Under the pieces are notes generated by a model. That model saw only the letters and a list, made by a program, of their open reading frames with translations. It had not been told where the DNA came from and did no database searches. A stretch of 64,000 bases of DNA from Nonomuraea glycinis (GTDB taxonomy: Bacteria > Actinomycetota > Actinomycetes > Streptosporangiales > Streptosporangiaceae): contig NZ_BMNK01000009.1 in assembly GCF_014646515.1 (NCBI RefSeq), forward strand, positions 124,001 through 188,000, in the 5' to 3' direction. Shown one piece after another: positions 48,871 through 57,380 of the stretch. The position numbers were made by a program, and so were the translations under genes. Position 1 is the first letter of the stretch. Each line of letters begins with the position of its first letter.

Positions 48871-50079
48871 ATGTCCACCCGTCCCCGTGTCTCCACACGG
48901 ATCTCCGCGATCTCCGAGTCCGCGACCCTCGCCGTGGACGCCAAGGCGAAGGCGATGAAGGCGGCCGGCCGGCCGGTCATCGGCTTCGGCGCCGGCGAGC
49001 CCGACTTCCCGACGCCCGGCTACATCGTCGAGGCGGCCGTCGAAGCGGCGCGCGACCCGCGTTTCCACAAGTACACCCCGGCGGGCGGCCTGCCCGAGCT
49101 CAAGAAGGCCATCGCCGCCAAGACACTGCGCGATTCCGGTTATGAGGTCGACGCCTCGCGCGTGCTGGTCACCAACGGCGGCAAGCAGGCCGTCTACGAG
49201 ACGTTCGCCACGCTGCTCGACCCGGGCGACGAGGTGCTCGTGGTGGCCCCCTACTGGACCACCTACCCCGAGGCGATCAAGCTGGCGGGGGGCGTCCAGG
49301 TGGACGTCGTCACCGACGAGAGCACCGGCTACCTGGCGAGCGTCGAGCAGCTGGAGGCCGCGCGCACCGAGCGCACCAAGGTGCTGCTGTTCGTCTCGCC
49401 GTCCAACCCGACCGGCGCCGTCTACTCGCGTGAGCAGACCGAGGCGATCGGCCGCTGGGCGGCCGAGCACGAGCTCTGGGTCGTCACCGACGAGATCTAC
49501 GAGCACCTGACGTACGGCGGCGCGGAGTTCACCAGCATCGCCACCGCCGTCCCCGAGCTCGGCGACCGGGTCGTCATCCTCAACGGCGTGGCCAAGACCT
49601 TCGCGATGACGGGCTGGCGGGTCGGCTGGCTGATCGGCCCGGCCGACGTGGTCAAGGCCGCCGCCAACCTGCAGTCCCACGCCACCTCCAACGTCGCGAA
49701 CGTGTCGCAGATGGCCGCGCTGGCCGCCGTCTCGGGCGACCTGTCGGCGGTGGCCGAGATGCGGGAGGCGTTCGACCGGCGCCGCCAGACGATGGTGCGG
49801 ATGCTCAACGACATCCCGGGCGTGTTCTGCCCGGAGCCGAAGGGCGCCTTCTACGCCTACCCGGCCGTCAAGGAGCTGATCGGCAAGGAGCTGCGCGGCC
49901 GGCGTCCGCAGTCCTCCGCCGAGCTGGCCGAGCTGATCCTGGAGGAGGCGGAGGTGGCGGTCGTTCCCGGGGAGGCGTTCGGCACGCCGGGTTACTTCCG
50001 TCTGTCCTACGCCCTGGGCGACGACGACCTGGTCGAAGGCGTCAGCCGCCTGGCCAAGCTGCTGGCCGAGGCGCACTAG
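48871..50079 (+). CDS. Pyridoxal-phosphate aspartate aminotransferase
   Basis: 402 residues, class I aminotransferase. GAGEPDFPTP near the N-terminus, the SPSNPTGAVYS motif with the cofactor-contacting Asn, the YEHLTYGG region with DEIYE, and the cofactor lysine in NGVAKTFAMTGWRVGW. The type fits aspartate/prephenate aminotransferase Ib. Ribosome-binding site GGAGA precedes ATG 48871. Divergent from tRNA-Trp. Confidence 0.93.
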   Translation: MSTRPRVSTRISAISESATLAVDAKAKAMKAAGRPVIGFGAGEPDFPTPGYIVEAAVEAARDPRFHKYTPAGGLPELKKAIAAKTLRDSGYEVDASRVLVTNGGKQAVYETFATLLDPGDEVLVVAPYWTTYPEAIKLAGGVQVDVVTDESTGYLASVEQLEAARTERTKVLLFVSPSNPTGAVYSREQTEAIGRWAAEHELWVVTDEIYEHLTYGGAEFTSIATAVPELGDRVVILNGVAKTFAMTGWRVGWLIGPADVVKAAANLQSHATSNVANVSQMAALAAVSGDLSAVAEMREAFDRRRQTMVRMLNDIPGVFCPEPKGAFYAYPAVKELIGKELRGRRPQSSAELAELILEEAEVAVVPGEAFGTPGYFRLSYALGDDDLVEGVSRLAKLLAEAH

Positions 50080-50170
50080 TCCGGCACGTCGAGGCGGGCA
50101 GCCTGCCCCTGGTCAGACGGCTGCCCGCTCTTCGGCCGAGGCGCCGTACGTGAGATCAGGGGCGCACGCT

Positions 50171-50250
50171 GGATGAGGGGCCTGTCCGTTGGATGAGGGG
50201 CCTGTCCGTTGGATGAGGGGCCTGTCCGTTGGATGAGGGGCTTATCCGGC
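50171..50250. repeat. 20-bp tandem repeat, three perfect copies plus one diverged
   Basis: Units at 50171-50190, 50191-50210 and 50211-50230 are identical (GGATGAGGGGCCTGTCCGTT); 50231-50250 is diverged and the next 12 bases more so. It is intergenic, between the aminotransferase and a lipoprotein gene. No inverted symmetry and no spacers, so not CRISPR. Confidence 0.92.
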
Positions 50251-50298
50251 AGGCGAGGGGCGCCCGTCAGTCGGCTCCGTTAAGCGAGCGGGCGGCCG

Positions 50299-50778
50299 TT
50301 ATTCGACGCTTGCGGCGACCTTGGCGATCTGCCCGGCTATGCCCGGGGTTGCGGCGATGTAGACGGCGGTGCCGGGGCGTTCGAGCCACATGAAGTGCCG
50401 TACCCCGCCGCGCGTCTGCCAGTGCAGGGCGGGTTTGCCCTGGTGCATGACGAGCCCGGCCCTGGTGACGAGGGAGGCGAACCGCTCGGGTGAGCGCACC
50501 CCGCACACCACCCCGACGTACAGCCGCTCGTCGCCCATGTCCCAGATCTGCCCTTTGACCTTGAGGCGTTCGGTGAGCGATCGCACCTGCCGGAACGTCG
50601 CCGACTTGGCCGCCCCGTCCGGCATCTCCCTGATCCGGACCGGCACGGTGCCGCAGGCGAAGGACGGGCCCGGCTGGGTGATGGGGGCGTTGCTCGGCCG
50701 TACGACGGGGGTCTTCGGCGTGGTGGAGTCGCACGCGGTCAGGCTGAGCACCAGGATCACTGCTGCCAGGCGCCGCAT
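50299..50778 (-). CDS. Small lipoprotein, unknown function
   Basis: 159 residues from ATG 50778 (MRRLAAVILVLSLTACDST), lipobox LTAC. The mature part has two cysteines (FACGTVPV and VVCGVRSP) and no family I recognise. A GTG at 50790 would add four residues. It diverges from the adenosine deaminase gene. Confidence 0.8.
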   Translation of the reverse strand: MRRLAAVILVLSLTACDSTTPKTPVVRPSNAPITQPGPSFACGTVPVRIREMPDGAAKSATFRQVRSLTERLKVKGQIWDMGDERLYVGVVCGVRSPERFASLVTRAGLVMHQGKPALHWQTRGGVRHFMWLERPGTAVYIAATPGIAGQIAKVAASVE

Positions 50779-50893
50779 CACTAACACCACTTTCGGGTGG
50801 ACGTCGGGATCAGGGCCCTCAGTCTCCTACAGCAGGCGAGGGCGAGGCGGCAAGAGCGTACAGGCAGAGGCCGGGCGCGTTGAGTGGCAAAAT

Positions 50894-51919
50894 ATGGCGA
50901 TGGCACGGTCCCTGCACACGCTTCCCAAGGCTCACCTGCACCTGCACTTCACCGGGTCGATGCGGCACGCCACGCTGATCGAGCTCGCCAGGGAGCAGGG
51001 CCTGCACCTGCCCGACGCGCTGGAGGAGGACTGGCCGCCCAAGTTGCGGGCGACCGACGAGCGCGGCTGGTTCCGCTTCCAGCGCCTGTACGACATCGCC
51101 AGGTCGGTGCTGGGGCGGCCGGAGCATGTCTACCGGCTGCTGCGCGAGACGGCGCGGGACGAGGCGGCGGCGGGCTCGCGGTGGCTGGAGATTCAGGTGG
51201 ATCCATCCGGTTACGCACACCGGTTCGGCGGGCTGACGGCCACCCTGGAGCTGGTGCTGGACGCGGCGCGGCGGGCCGCGGAGGAGGCGGGGATCGGCAT
51301 CGCGGTGGTCGTGGCGGCCAACAGGACCAGGCATCCGCTCGACGCGAACACGCTGGCCCGGCTGGCCGCCCAGTACATCGACCAGGGGGTGGTGGGGTTC
51401 GGGCTGTCCAACGACGAGCGGCGGGCCCAGGCCCGCGACTTCGAGCGGGCCTTCCGGATCGCCAAACGGGCCGGCCTGCTGGCCGTGCCGCACGGGGGCG
51501 AGCTGCTGGGGCCGCGCAGCGTGGCGCAGTGCGTGGACGACCTGGGCGCCGACCGGGTCGGGCACGGGGTGCGCGCGGCGGAGGACCAGCGGCTGATGCA
51601 GCGGCTGGCCGACCGGCAGATCTGCTGCGAGGTCTGCCCCACCTCCAACGTGGGGCTCGGGGTGGTGGAGCGGGCTGCCGACGTGCCGCTGCGCAGGCTG
51701 TTCGACGCGGGGGTGCCGATCGCGCTCGGGTCGGACGACCCGCTGCTGTTCGGGGCCCGGCTGTTGCGGCAGTACGAGCTGGCGCGGGAGGCGTACGGGT
51801 TCAGCGACGCGGAGGTGGCCGAGCTGGCCAGGCAGTCGATCAGGTCGTCGGCCGCGCCCGATTCGGTGCGCAAGGAGCTGATGCACGGCATCGACGCCTG
51901 GCTGGCCTCACCCGAGTGA
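50894..51919 (+). CDS. add: Adenosine deaminase
   Basis: Deaminates adenosine to inosine (purine salvage). 341 residues from ATG 50894. Zinc ligands HLHLH near the N-terminus, the HGGE motif, the GHGVRA region and SDDP are present. The second in-frame ATG at 50900 is exactly 6 bases after CAAAAT, so a leaderless mRNA from there is possible. The frame continues upstream antisense to the lipoprotein gene without conserved sequence. Confidence 0.93.
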   Translation: MAMARSLHTLPKAHLHLHFTGSMRHATLIELAREQGLHLPDALEEDWPPKLRATDERGWFRFQRLYDIARSVLGRPEHVYRLLRETARDEAAAGSRWLEIQVDPSGYAHRFGGLTATLELVLDAARRAAEEAGIGIAVVVAANRTRHPLDANTLARLAAQYIDQGVVGFGLSNDERRAQARDFERAFRIAKRAGLLAVPHGGELLGPRSVAQCVDDLGADRVGHGVRAAEDQRLMQRLADRQICCEVCPTSNVGLGVVERAADVPLRRLFDAGVPIALGSDDPLLFGARLLRQYELAREAYGFSDAEVAELARQSIRSSAAPDSVRKELMHGIDAWLASPE

Positions 51920-52705
51920 GCGGGCCAGCTCGGCGGCCCGTGCCATCGAGGCGGCGCCCTCCAGCCGGTAGCCGATGGCGCCGCGCTGCCAGATGAGGGT
52001 GGGGCCGGCCTGGCGCAGCGGGATCTGGGTGTGGTCCGGCCTGGTGATGTAGCCGACCGGGTGCTCGCCCTGGAGCCACCAGCCGGTGACGCCGTTCACC
52101 GCGACGTCCTGCGGGAAGGGCGGGCCGAGGCGTTTGAAGAAGTAGGGGTCCATGCCGCCGTCGAACTGGTCGAGCCGGACACCGCCCGGCCAGAACATCG
52201 ACACCACCCGGCCGCCGTCGCTCACCGTGGCGCGCCGCGGCGTGCCCAGCGCGGTCAGGGTCCGCACCGGGAAGCGCGCCTGGGCCGCCGCCTGTCCGGG
52301 AGGCACGGCGCGCTCGCCGGGCAGCCCGGTGGGAGTGGCCACCGGGGCCGGGGTGCCACTGGTCAGCGTCACCTCGATCCCGGCGAGGCGCAGGATGGTG
52401 AGCACGGCCTGCCGGCCCTGGGGGGTGGCGGCGGTCACCGCCAGGATCACGGCCACGACGACCGCGACCACCTTCCACCTGGCCCGCCGCCGCACCGGCC
52501 GCGCGCCTTTTGCAGACCGCCCGGACGGGACGTCCGAAGACGCGGCTTCCGTGGGGAGCGGGACGTCCGAGGACACGGCTTCCAGAGGCGGCGCCGCTTC
52601 GAGGCGGGCGCGTACGGCTGCGGCCACCTGGTCGGGCGGGGGCGCCGGCACGTCGAGGGATTCGGCCAGGGCGCGCAGCTCGGCCTCAAGGTCATCGGAA
52701 CTCAT
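51908..52705 (-). CDS. Putative membrane anti-sigma factor
   Basis: 265 residues. An acidic N-terminal part (MSSDDLEAELRALAESLDVP) of about 75 residues precedes one transmembrane helix (WKVVAVVVAVILAVTAAT) and an extracytoplasmic domain with several tryptophans (FWPGG, GWWLQGEHPVGYITRP). It overlaps the ECF sigma gene by 14 bp and is read with it, the normal pairing. There is no HxxxCxxC zinc motif, so it is not the common ZAS type. The role is inferred from position. It overlaps add by 12 bp at the 3' ends. Confidence 0.75.
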   Translation of the reverse strand: MSSDDLEAELRALAESLDVPAPPPDQVAAAVRARLEAAPPLEAVSSDVPLPTEAASSDVPSGRSAKGARPVRRRARWKVVAVVVAVILAVTAATPQGRQAVLTILRLAGIEVTLTSGTPAPVATPTGLPGERAVPPGQAAAQARFPVRTLTALGTPRRATVSDGGRVVSMFWPGGVRLDQFDGGMDPYFFKRLGPPFPQDVAVNGVTGWWLQGEHPVGYITRPDHTQIPLRQAGPTLIWQRGAIGYRLEGAASMARAAELARSLG

Positions 52706-53249
52706 CGCGCACCTCCTCCCTCAGCCGGGCCAGGCCGCGGTGGGTCCTGGACTTGACGCTGCCGATCGGGCAGCCGAGCACCTCGGCGGTCTCCGCCTCC
52801 GACAGTTGTAAGAAGTACCGGCAGACGACCGCCTCGCGTTCCCGTTCCGGCAGGGTGCGGACCGCCTCCAGCAGCCGGGCGCGCCGGTCGGTGGCCACCG
52901 CCGTGCCCTCGGGGTCGTCGCGGGCGGCCGGGTCGGCCGTCGCGCTCAGCCGTACCGAGAGCTGGGATCTGCGGCCGCGCGCCCGGGTCAGGTTGTGCGT
53001 CTCGTTGGCCACGATGCGCAGCAGCCACGGCCGGAACGCCGAGTCGCGGCGGAAGGACCGCAGGTTTCTGAAGGCCTTGACGAACGCCTCCTGGACCACA
53101 TCCTCGGCCTCGTCCCCCGCGCCCAGCATGGCGGCGGTGCGGTGGGCGAGCGCGCTGTAGCGGGCGACCAGCGCCTCGTAGGCGGACAGGTCGCCCTGGA
53201 GCGAGCGGCCGATGGCCTCGTCGTCGTCCATGGACGAGTCAGATTCCAC
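52692..53249 (-). CDS. ECF-type RNA polymerase sigma factor
   Basis: 185 residues. Sigma-2 (YEALVARYSALAHRTAAMLG, DEAEDVVQEAFVKAFRNL, FRPWLLRIVAN) and sigma-4 (LPEREREAVVCRYFLQLSEAETAEVLG) are complete. GTG 53249 is taken as start; ATG 53231 is an alternative. Its partner is the downstream membrane protein. The regulon is unknown. Confidence 0.93.
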   Translation of the reverse strand: MESDSSMDDDEAIGRSLQGDLSAYEALVARYSALAHRTAAMLGAGDEAEDVVQEAFVKAFRNLRSFRRDSAFRPWLLRIVANETHNLTRARGRRSQLSVRLSATADPAARDDPEGTAVATDRRARLLEAVRTLPEREREAVVCRYFLQLSEAETAEVLGCPIGSVKSRTHRGLARLREEVRDEFR

Positions 53250-53355
53250 CGCATTCCGGAGACGCGCGAAAGGGCGTTTCGTCCATGAGGTGACCTCTCG
53301 TTCCTGCCGGGCACTAGACTCGGGCCATTCTCACGAGGCCCTAAGGAACGGGACT

Positions 53356-54093
53356 ATGTCTTCTGGGTATGACCGTGTAGTGCAACCGGCGGCCGGTGAC
53401 GAGGCCCTGGAGAACCATCTCGGTGGGGACGAGGCCAAGAACTACCGGCAGTACGAGTTCGACATGGTCGCCCCACATGTCGGCCGTTCGATGCTGGAGA
53501 TCGGCTCGGGCCTCGGCCACTTCGCCGACGAGTTCCTGCCGAGGCTGGACCGGCTGGTCGTGAGCGACTTCGACCCCTACTGCGTGGAGCAGCTCAAGAA
53601 GCGGTTCGAGGGTCGCGACGACATCGACGTGCTGCAGTTCGGCCTGCCGACCGAGATCCCGCTGAAGGACAAGGTCGACACGGTCGTGATGATGAACGTC
53701 CTGGAGCACATCGAGGACGACGCCGAGGCGCTGCGTTCGCTCGCCAAGGTGACGCTGCCCGGCGGCCGGATCATCATCTGGGTGCCCGGCTACATGCAGC
53801 TGTACGGCGACTTCGACCGCAAGGTCGGCCATGTCCAGCGCTACACGCCCAAGACGCTGCGCGCCACGGTCGACAAGGCCGGCCTTGAGGTCGAGGTGCT
53901 CAAGCCGATCAACTTCCTGGGCGGCATCGCCTGGTGGGCGGCGGTCCGCCGGGGCGGCGTCGGCTACCCTGACCCGCGCCTGGTCAAGATCTACGACCGC
54001 ACGGTGGTGCCGGCCACGCGGCTGATCGAGCGGTTCATCCGGCCCCCGTTCGGCCAGACGGTCTTCTGCGTGGCCCGCGTTCCCGCTACTTGA
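53356..54093 (+). CDS. SAM-dependent class I methyltransferase
   Basis: 245 residues from ATG 53356, with AAGGAACG upstream. The SAM-binding glycine motif MLEIGSGLGHFADEFL is near residue 45, acidic VSDFDPYCVE follows, and VVMMNVLEHIEDDAEALR is the motif post I region. The substrate is unknown. Such genes in this style often modify sugars or lipids next to glycosyltransferases, but no such neighbour is present. Convergent with the ABC permease (8-bp overlap). Confidence 0.88.
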   Translation: MSSGYDRVVQPAAGDEALENHLGGDEAKNYRQYEFDMVAPHVGRSMLEIGSGLGHFADEFLPRLDRLVVSDFDPYCVEQLKKRFEGRDDIDVLQFGLPTEIPLKDKVDTVVMMNVLEHIEDDAEALRSLAKVTLPGGRIIIWVPGYMQLYGDFDRKVGHVQRYTPKTLRATVDKAGLEVEVLKPINFLGGIAWWAAVRRGGVGYPDPRLVKIYDRTVVPATRLIERFIRPPFGQTVFCVARVPAT

Positions 54094-54970
54094 TGGATCC
54101 GGCCGTGAGGCCGCCGACCACCTTCCGCTCGATGAGGGCGAACAGGATGATCACCGGGATGGTGGCGATCACCGAGCCGGCGAACAGGTTCTGCCAGTCG
54201 ACCTGATACTGGCCGATGAAGGAGTTGAGTGCCACCGTCAGTGGCTGCTTCTCCGGCGTGGTGGTCAGCGTCAGGGCGACGACGAACTCGTTCCAGGCGG
54301 CGATGAACGTGAAGATCAGCGCGGTGATCACGCCAGGCATGGCGAGCGGCAGCGTGATCCTGAACAGCGCGCCGAAGCGGCCGTTGCCGTCGATGAAGGC
54401 GGCCTCCTCCAGCTCGCGCGGGATGGAGGCGAAGTAGGCGGTCAGGATCCACACCGCGAACGCCAGGTTGAACCCGCCGTTGACCAGGATCAGCGACCAG
54501 ATCGAGTCGACGAGCCCGAGCTGCGAGAACTCCCGGTAGATGCCGACCAGCATGGCCGTGGGCTGGAACATCTGGGTGATCAGCACCAGGATCAGGAACA
54601 TGGTGCGGCCCCGGAAGTTGTGCCGGGCGGCGTAGTAGGCCGCCGGCAGCGCGACCAGCAGCACCAGGACGGTCGAGCCGGCCGCCACCTGGAGGGTGAC
54701 CATCAGGTTGCCGGCCAGCCCGCTGCTCCAGAAGTCGACCAGATTCGACCACTGCCACTGCGAGGGCAGGATGGTGACGTCGCGCAGGGTCTCCTGGGGA
54801 CGCAGCGAGGTCAGCACCATCACCACGTACGGGAACAGGAAGATGAAGGCGACCACGTAGGCGGTGGCCGCGACGAGGGTCGTCTTGAGCTTGGGCATGA
54901 CGCTGGGTCCGCCCGGCGTGGGCCGGGTGTGGACGCGCGGGGGCGCCTGCGGAGCCGTTCCGACTGCCAT
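54086..54970 (-). CDS. Sugar ABC transporter permease (MalG/DasC type)
   Basis: 294 residues with six hydrophobic segments and the EAA loop EEAAFIDGNGRFGALFRITLP (read in parts), where the ATPase docks. Its ATG overlaps the stop of the other permease (TGATG). No ATP-binding subunit gene lies in the operon, consistent with use of a shared MsiK-type ATPase. The name DasC is suggested only by the operators upstream. Confidence 0.93.
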   Translation of the reverse strand: MAVGTAPQAPPRVHTRPTPGGPSVMPKLKTTLVAATAYVVAFIFLFPYVVMVLTSLRPQETLRDVTILPSQWQWSNLVDFWSSGLAGNLMVTLQVAAGSTVLVLLVALPAAYYAARHNFRGRTMFLILVLITQMFQPTAMLVGIYREFSQLGLVDSIWSLILVNGGFNLAFAVWILTAYFASIPRELEEAAFIDGNGRFGALFRITLPLAMPGVITALIFTFIAAWNEFVVALTLTTTPEKQPLTVALNSFIGQYQVDWQNLFAGSVIATIPVIILFALIERKVVGGLTAGSIK

Positions 54971-55854
54971 CACGCCACCGCCCTGTTCCAGCGGGAGATC
55001 TTGAGGAAGAGCGCGGTGATCACGAGCACCATTCCGAAGTTGACCACCGACATCGCGGCGGATTCGCCGATGTCGGAGCCCTTGAGGATGAACATGAGGA
55101 TGGTGGAGGTCGCCGTCGAGTAGCCCGGCTGTCCGTGGGTCATCGCCCAGATGATCGGGAAGCTGTTGAAGACGTTCATCACGTTGATCAGGGCGGCGAC
55201 GGTGAGCGCGGGCCGGAGCAGCGGCAGGGTGATCGACCAGTACGTACGGATCCAGCTGGCGCCGTCCATCTTGGCGGCCTCGTACACGTCTGTGGGGATT
55301 GTCGCCAGTCCGGCCAGCAGTGCGTACGTGGTGAACGGGACGGAGACGAACACGGCCACGAACACCAGCCACGGCATGGCGGTGGAGGCGTCGCCGAGTT
55401 GGTCGGCCGAGGCGCCGCCCATCGCGTCGATCAGCCCGAGCTTCAGCCTGATCTGGTTGATCACGCCGACCTCGGGGTCGAGCATCCACTTGAAGACGAT
55501 CGCCGTCATCAGCACCGAGGCCGCCCACGGCGCGATCAGCGCCCACCGGGCGACCTTGCGGCCGGGGAAGCGCTGGTTGAACAGCTGGGCGAGGGCCAGC
55601 GAGATCAGCACGGTGAGCGCGACGACCGCGACCACCCAGATCACGCTGCGGACCATGACGTCCGCGAAGTCCTTCTCGGCGAACAACTTGTCGTAGTTGT
55701 CCAGCCCGTTGAAGCCGCGGACGATGCCGACCCGGCTGATCTGCAGGAACGACGACCGGATCATCTCGACGACCGGCCAGAGCACCACGACCGCGATCAG
55801 CACGACGGCGGGCCCGACCCAGGCGAGGGGCTCCAGGGCGCGCAACCTTCTCAT
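54970..55854 (-). CDS. Sugar ABC transporter permease (MalF/DasB type)
   Basis: 294 residues, six hydrophobic segments, EAA loop YEAAKMDGASWIRTYWSITLP (read in parts). Second gene of the importer operon, 68 bases after the binding-protein gene. Confidence 0.93.
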   Translation of the reverse strand: MRRLRALEPLAWVGPAVVLIAVVVLWPVVEMIRSSFLQISRVGIVRGFNGLDNYDKLFAEKDFADVMVRSVIWVVAVVALTVLISLALAQLFNQRFPGRKVARWALIAPWAASVLMTAIVFKWMLDPEVGVINQIRLKLGLIDAMGGASADQLGDASTAMPWLVFVAVFVSVPFTTYALLAGLATIPTDVYEAAKMDGASWIRTYWSITLPLLRPALTVAALINVMNVFNSFPIIWAMTHGQPGYSTATSTILMFILKGSDIGESAAMSVVNFGMVLVITALFLKISRWNRAVA

Positions 55855-55922
55855 GAAAAACCTTCCAAGAAGGTACGGCTAGCGCCCCGGCAGGGAGGCG
55901 CTAGCCGTACGGACCCCGATGG

Positions 55923-57185
55923 TCAGCTGGCCTCGGCGGTCTTCTGGAGCTCGCCGAGGACCTTGGCCGGGTCGTCCTTGACGGCGCCGCCGATGATCTG
56001 CTTGATCTGCGGGTTCACCTCGGCCCACTTCGGGTCCTGGAAGGGGTAGAAGCTGGCGTTGGGCAGTCCGTCGAGGAACGGCTTGAGCTTCTCGTCACCG
56101 GACAGCTTGTCGATGCCGCCCTTGGTGACGGGCAGCAGCTTGTAGGTGTCGCTGATCTTCTGCGCGGCGGTGCCGGTGTAGAAGAAGTCGAAGAACTTCT
56201 TGATCTCGGCGGCGTGGCCGTTCTTGTTGAACGCCATGATCCAGTCCATGACGCCGAGGGTGGTGTCGAGCGGGCCCGCCTTGCCGGCGATGGGCGCGAC
56301 GCCGTAGTCCTTCAGGCCGGCCGCGTCGAAGATCGGGATGGACATCGGTCCACCGTTGACCATGCCGACCTTGCCCGCGCCGAAGTCCTCCCAGACCGTC
56401 TTGCGGTCCTTGGTGCCCGGGTTCGGGGTGGTCAGGCCGGCGTCGACGAGGCCCTTGAGGTAGCCGAAGGTCTCGACGTTCTGCGGGGAGTTGATCGCCC
56501 ACTTGCCGGCGTCGTCCTTGTAGCCGCCGCCGTTGCCGAGCATCCACAGGAACGACTCGGCCTGGGCCTCCTCCTGGCCGAGCGGGAGGCCGAAGGGCTG
56601 GCTGACGCCGGCGGCCTTCAGCTTCTCGGCCGCGGCCTTGAGCTCGTCCCAGGTCTTCGGCGGGTCGGTGATCTTCGCCTTGGCGAAGAGCTCCTTGTTG
56701 TAGAACAGGGCGCGGGCGGAGGAGACGAACGGGATGCCGTAGCCGGTGCCGTCGACCTTGCCGAACTCGGCGAACTTCTCCAGCATGTCGGCGGAGGTCG
56801 CGGGGGACAGCACCTCGTCGACCTTGTACAGGAGCTGGTCGGCGACGAAACCGGAGTAGTCGCCGGTCTGCAGGATGTCGGGCACCTGTCCGTTCTGGAC
56901 CATGGTGGCGACCTGCGTGTCGATGTCGTTCCAGTTGATGACCTGGACGTCGACCTTGATGTTGGGGTTGGCCGCCTGGAACTCGTCCACGACGCCCTTC
57001 CAGAACGTCTCGCCCGAGTTCGGCTTGCCGGGGCCGTCGCCGTAGTCGGCGGCGACCATCTTCAGCGTGACCTGACCGCCGTCGGCGGCCTGGTCGCCGC
57101 CCTCGGTGCTGGGCGCGCTGGAGCCGCAACTGGACAGGACCAGCGCGGTTGCCAGGCCGAGAGCGGCGCCGCCCACAAGTCTCAT
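55923..57185 (-). CDS. Sugar-binding lipoprotein of the ABC importer (DasA-like)
   Basis: 420 residues with lipobox LSSC and a family 1 solute-binding domain (PNIKVDVQVINWNDIDTQVATM, PDILQTGDYSGF, RALFYNKELFAKA, PKTWDELKAAAEKL). ATG 57185 is used; GTG 57191 is an alternative. The upstream region holds three dre-like operators, so the substrate is probably N-acetylglucosamine or a chitooligosaccharide. The sequence itself does not fix the sugar. Confidence 0.9.
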   Translation of the reverse strand: MRLVGGAALGLATALVLSSCGSSAPSTEGGDQAADGGQVTLKMVAADYGDGPGKPNSGETFWKGVVDEFQAANPNIKVDVQVINWNDIDTQVATMVQNGQVPDILQTGDYSGFVADQLLYKVDEVLSPATSADMLEKFAEFGKVDGTGYGIPFVSSARALFYNKELFAKAKITDPPKTWDELKAAAEKLKAAGVSQPFGLPLGQEEAQAESFLWMLGNGGGYKDDAGKWAINSPQNVETFGYLKGLVDAGLTTPNPGTKDRKTVWEDFGAGKVGMVNGGPMSIPIFDAAGLKDYGVAPIAGKAGPLDTTLGVMDWIMAFNKNGHAAEIKKFFDFFYTGTAAQKISDTYKLLPVTKGGIDKLSGDEKLKPFLDGLPNASFYPFQDPKWAEVNPQIKQIIGGAVKDDPAKVLGELQKTAEAS

Positions 57186-57223
57186 TCTCACCGTAAGTAC
57201 CGCCTTCTCGTCGGACGGGTCAC

Positions 57224-57239
57224 ACTGGTCCGTACCAGT
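57224..57239. promoter_or_regulatory. dre-like operator 3 (in the leader)
   Basis: ACTGGT-CCGT-ACCAGT, a perfect 6-bp inverted repeat that matches the DasR site ACTGGTCTAGACCAGT at 13 of 16 positions. It lies in the untranslated leader of the binding-protein gene. Confidence 0.6.
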
Positions 57240-57319
57240 CGCCAGACCCGGCCCAGGGGGATGGGGCCGCGCGAGACATATCTCCACGCGTTGGCGCCAG
57301 AGTAAGCCTCTGTTCAGCA

Positions 57320-57335
57320 GCCGGTCTATACCGGT
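57320..57335. promoter_or_regulatory. dre-like operator 2 (over the -10)
   Basis: The core GGTCTATACC (57323-57332) matches the DasR/NagR core GGTCTAGACC except for one base. It lies on top of the predicted -10 element. Confidence 0.65.
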
Positions 57336-57352
57336 TGGTCTCGGTTTAACAA
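57325..57352 (-). promoter_or_regulatory. Promoter of the sugar importer operon
   Basis: TTGTTA (57347-57352) and TATAGA (57325-57330) on the minus strand, 16 bases apart. The predicted start is near 57318, about 130 bases before the binding-protein gene. Repressor binding at operator 2 would block it. Confidence 0.55.
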
Positions 57353-57364
57353 CACAACCGCAAC

Positions 57365-57380
57365 GCCGGTCTAGACCACT
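57365..57380. promoter_or_regulatory. dre-like operator 1 (inside the acyl-CoA dehydrogenase stop)
   Basis: GGTCTAGACCACT (57368-57380) is a perfect match to 13 consecutive bases of the DasR responsive element AGTGGTCTAGACCACT. The TAG stop codon of the neighbouring acyl-CoA dehydrogenase (57371-57373) lies within it. Confidence 0.75.

Noticed and set aside
50171..50250. CRISPR array
   Set aside because: The 20-bp units are directly adjacent without spacers and there are no cas genes.
50369..50893. N-terminal extension of adenosine deaminase
   Set aside because: It is antisense to the lipoprotein gene; the enzyme's conserved N-terminus begins at 50894-50900.
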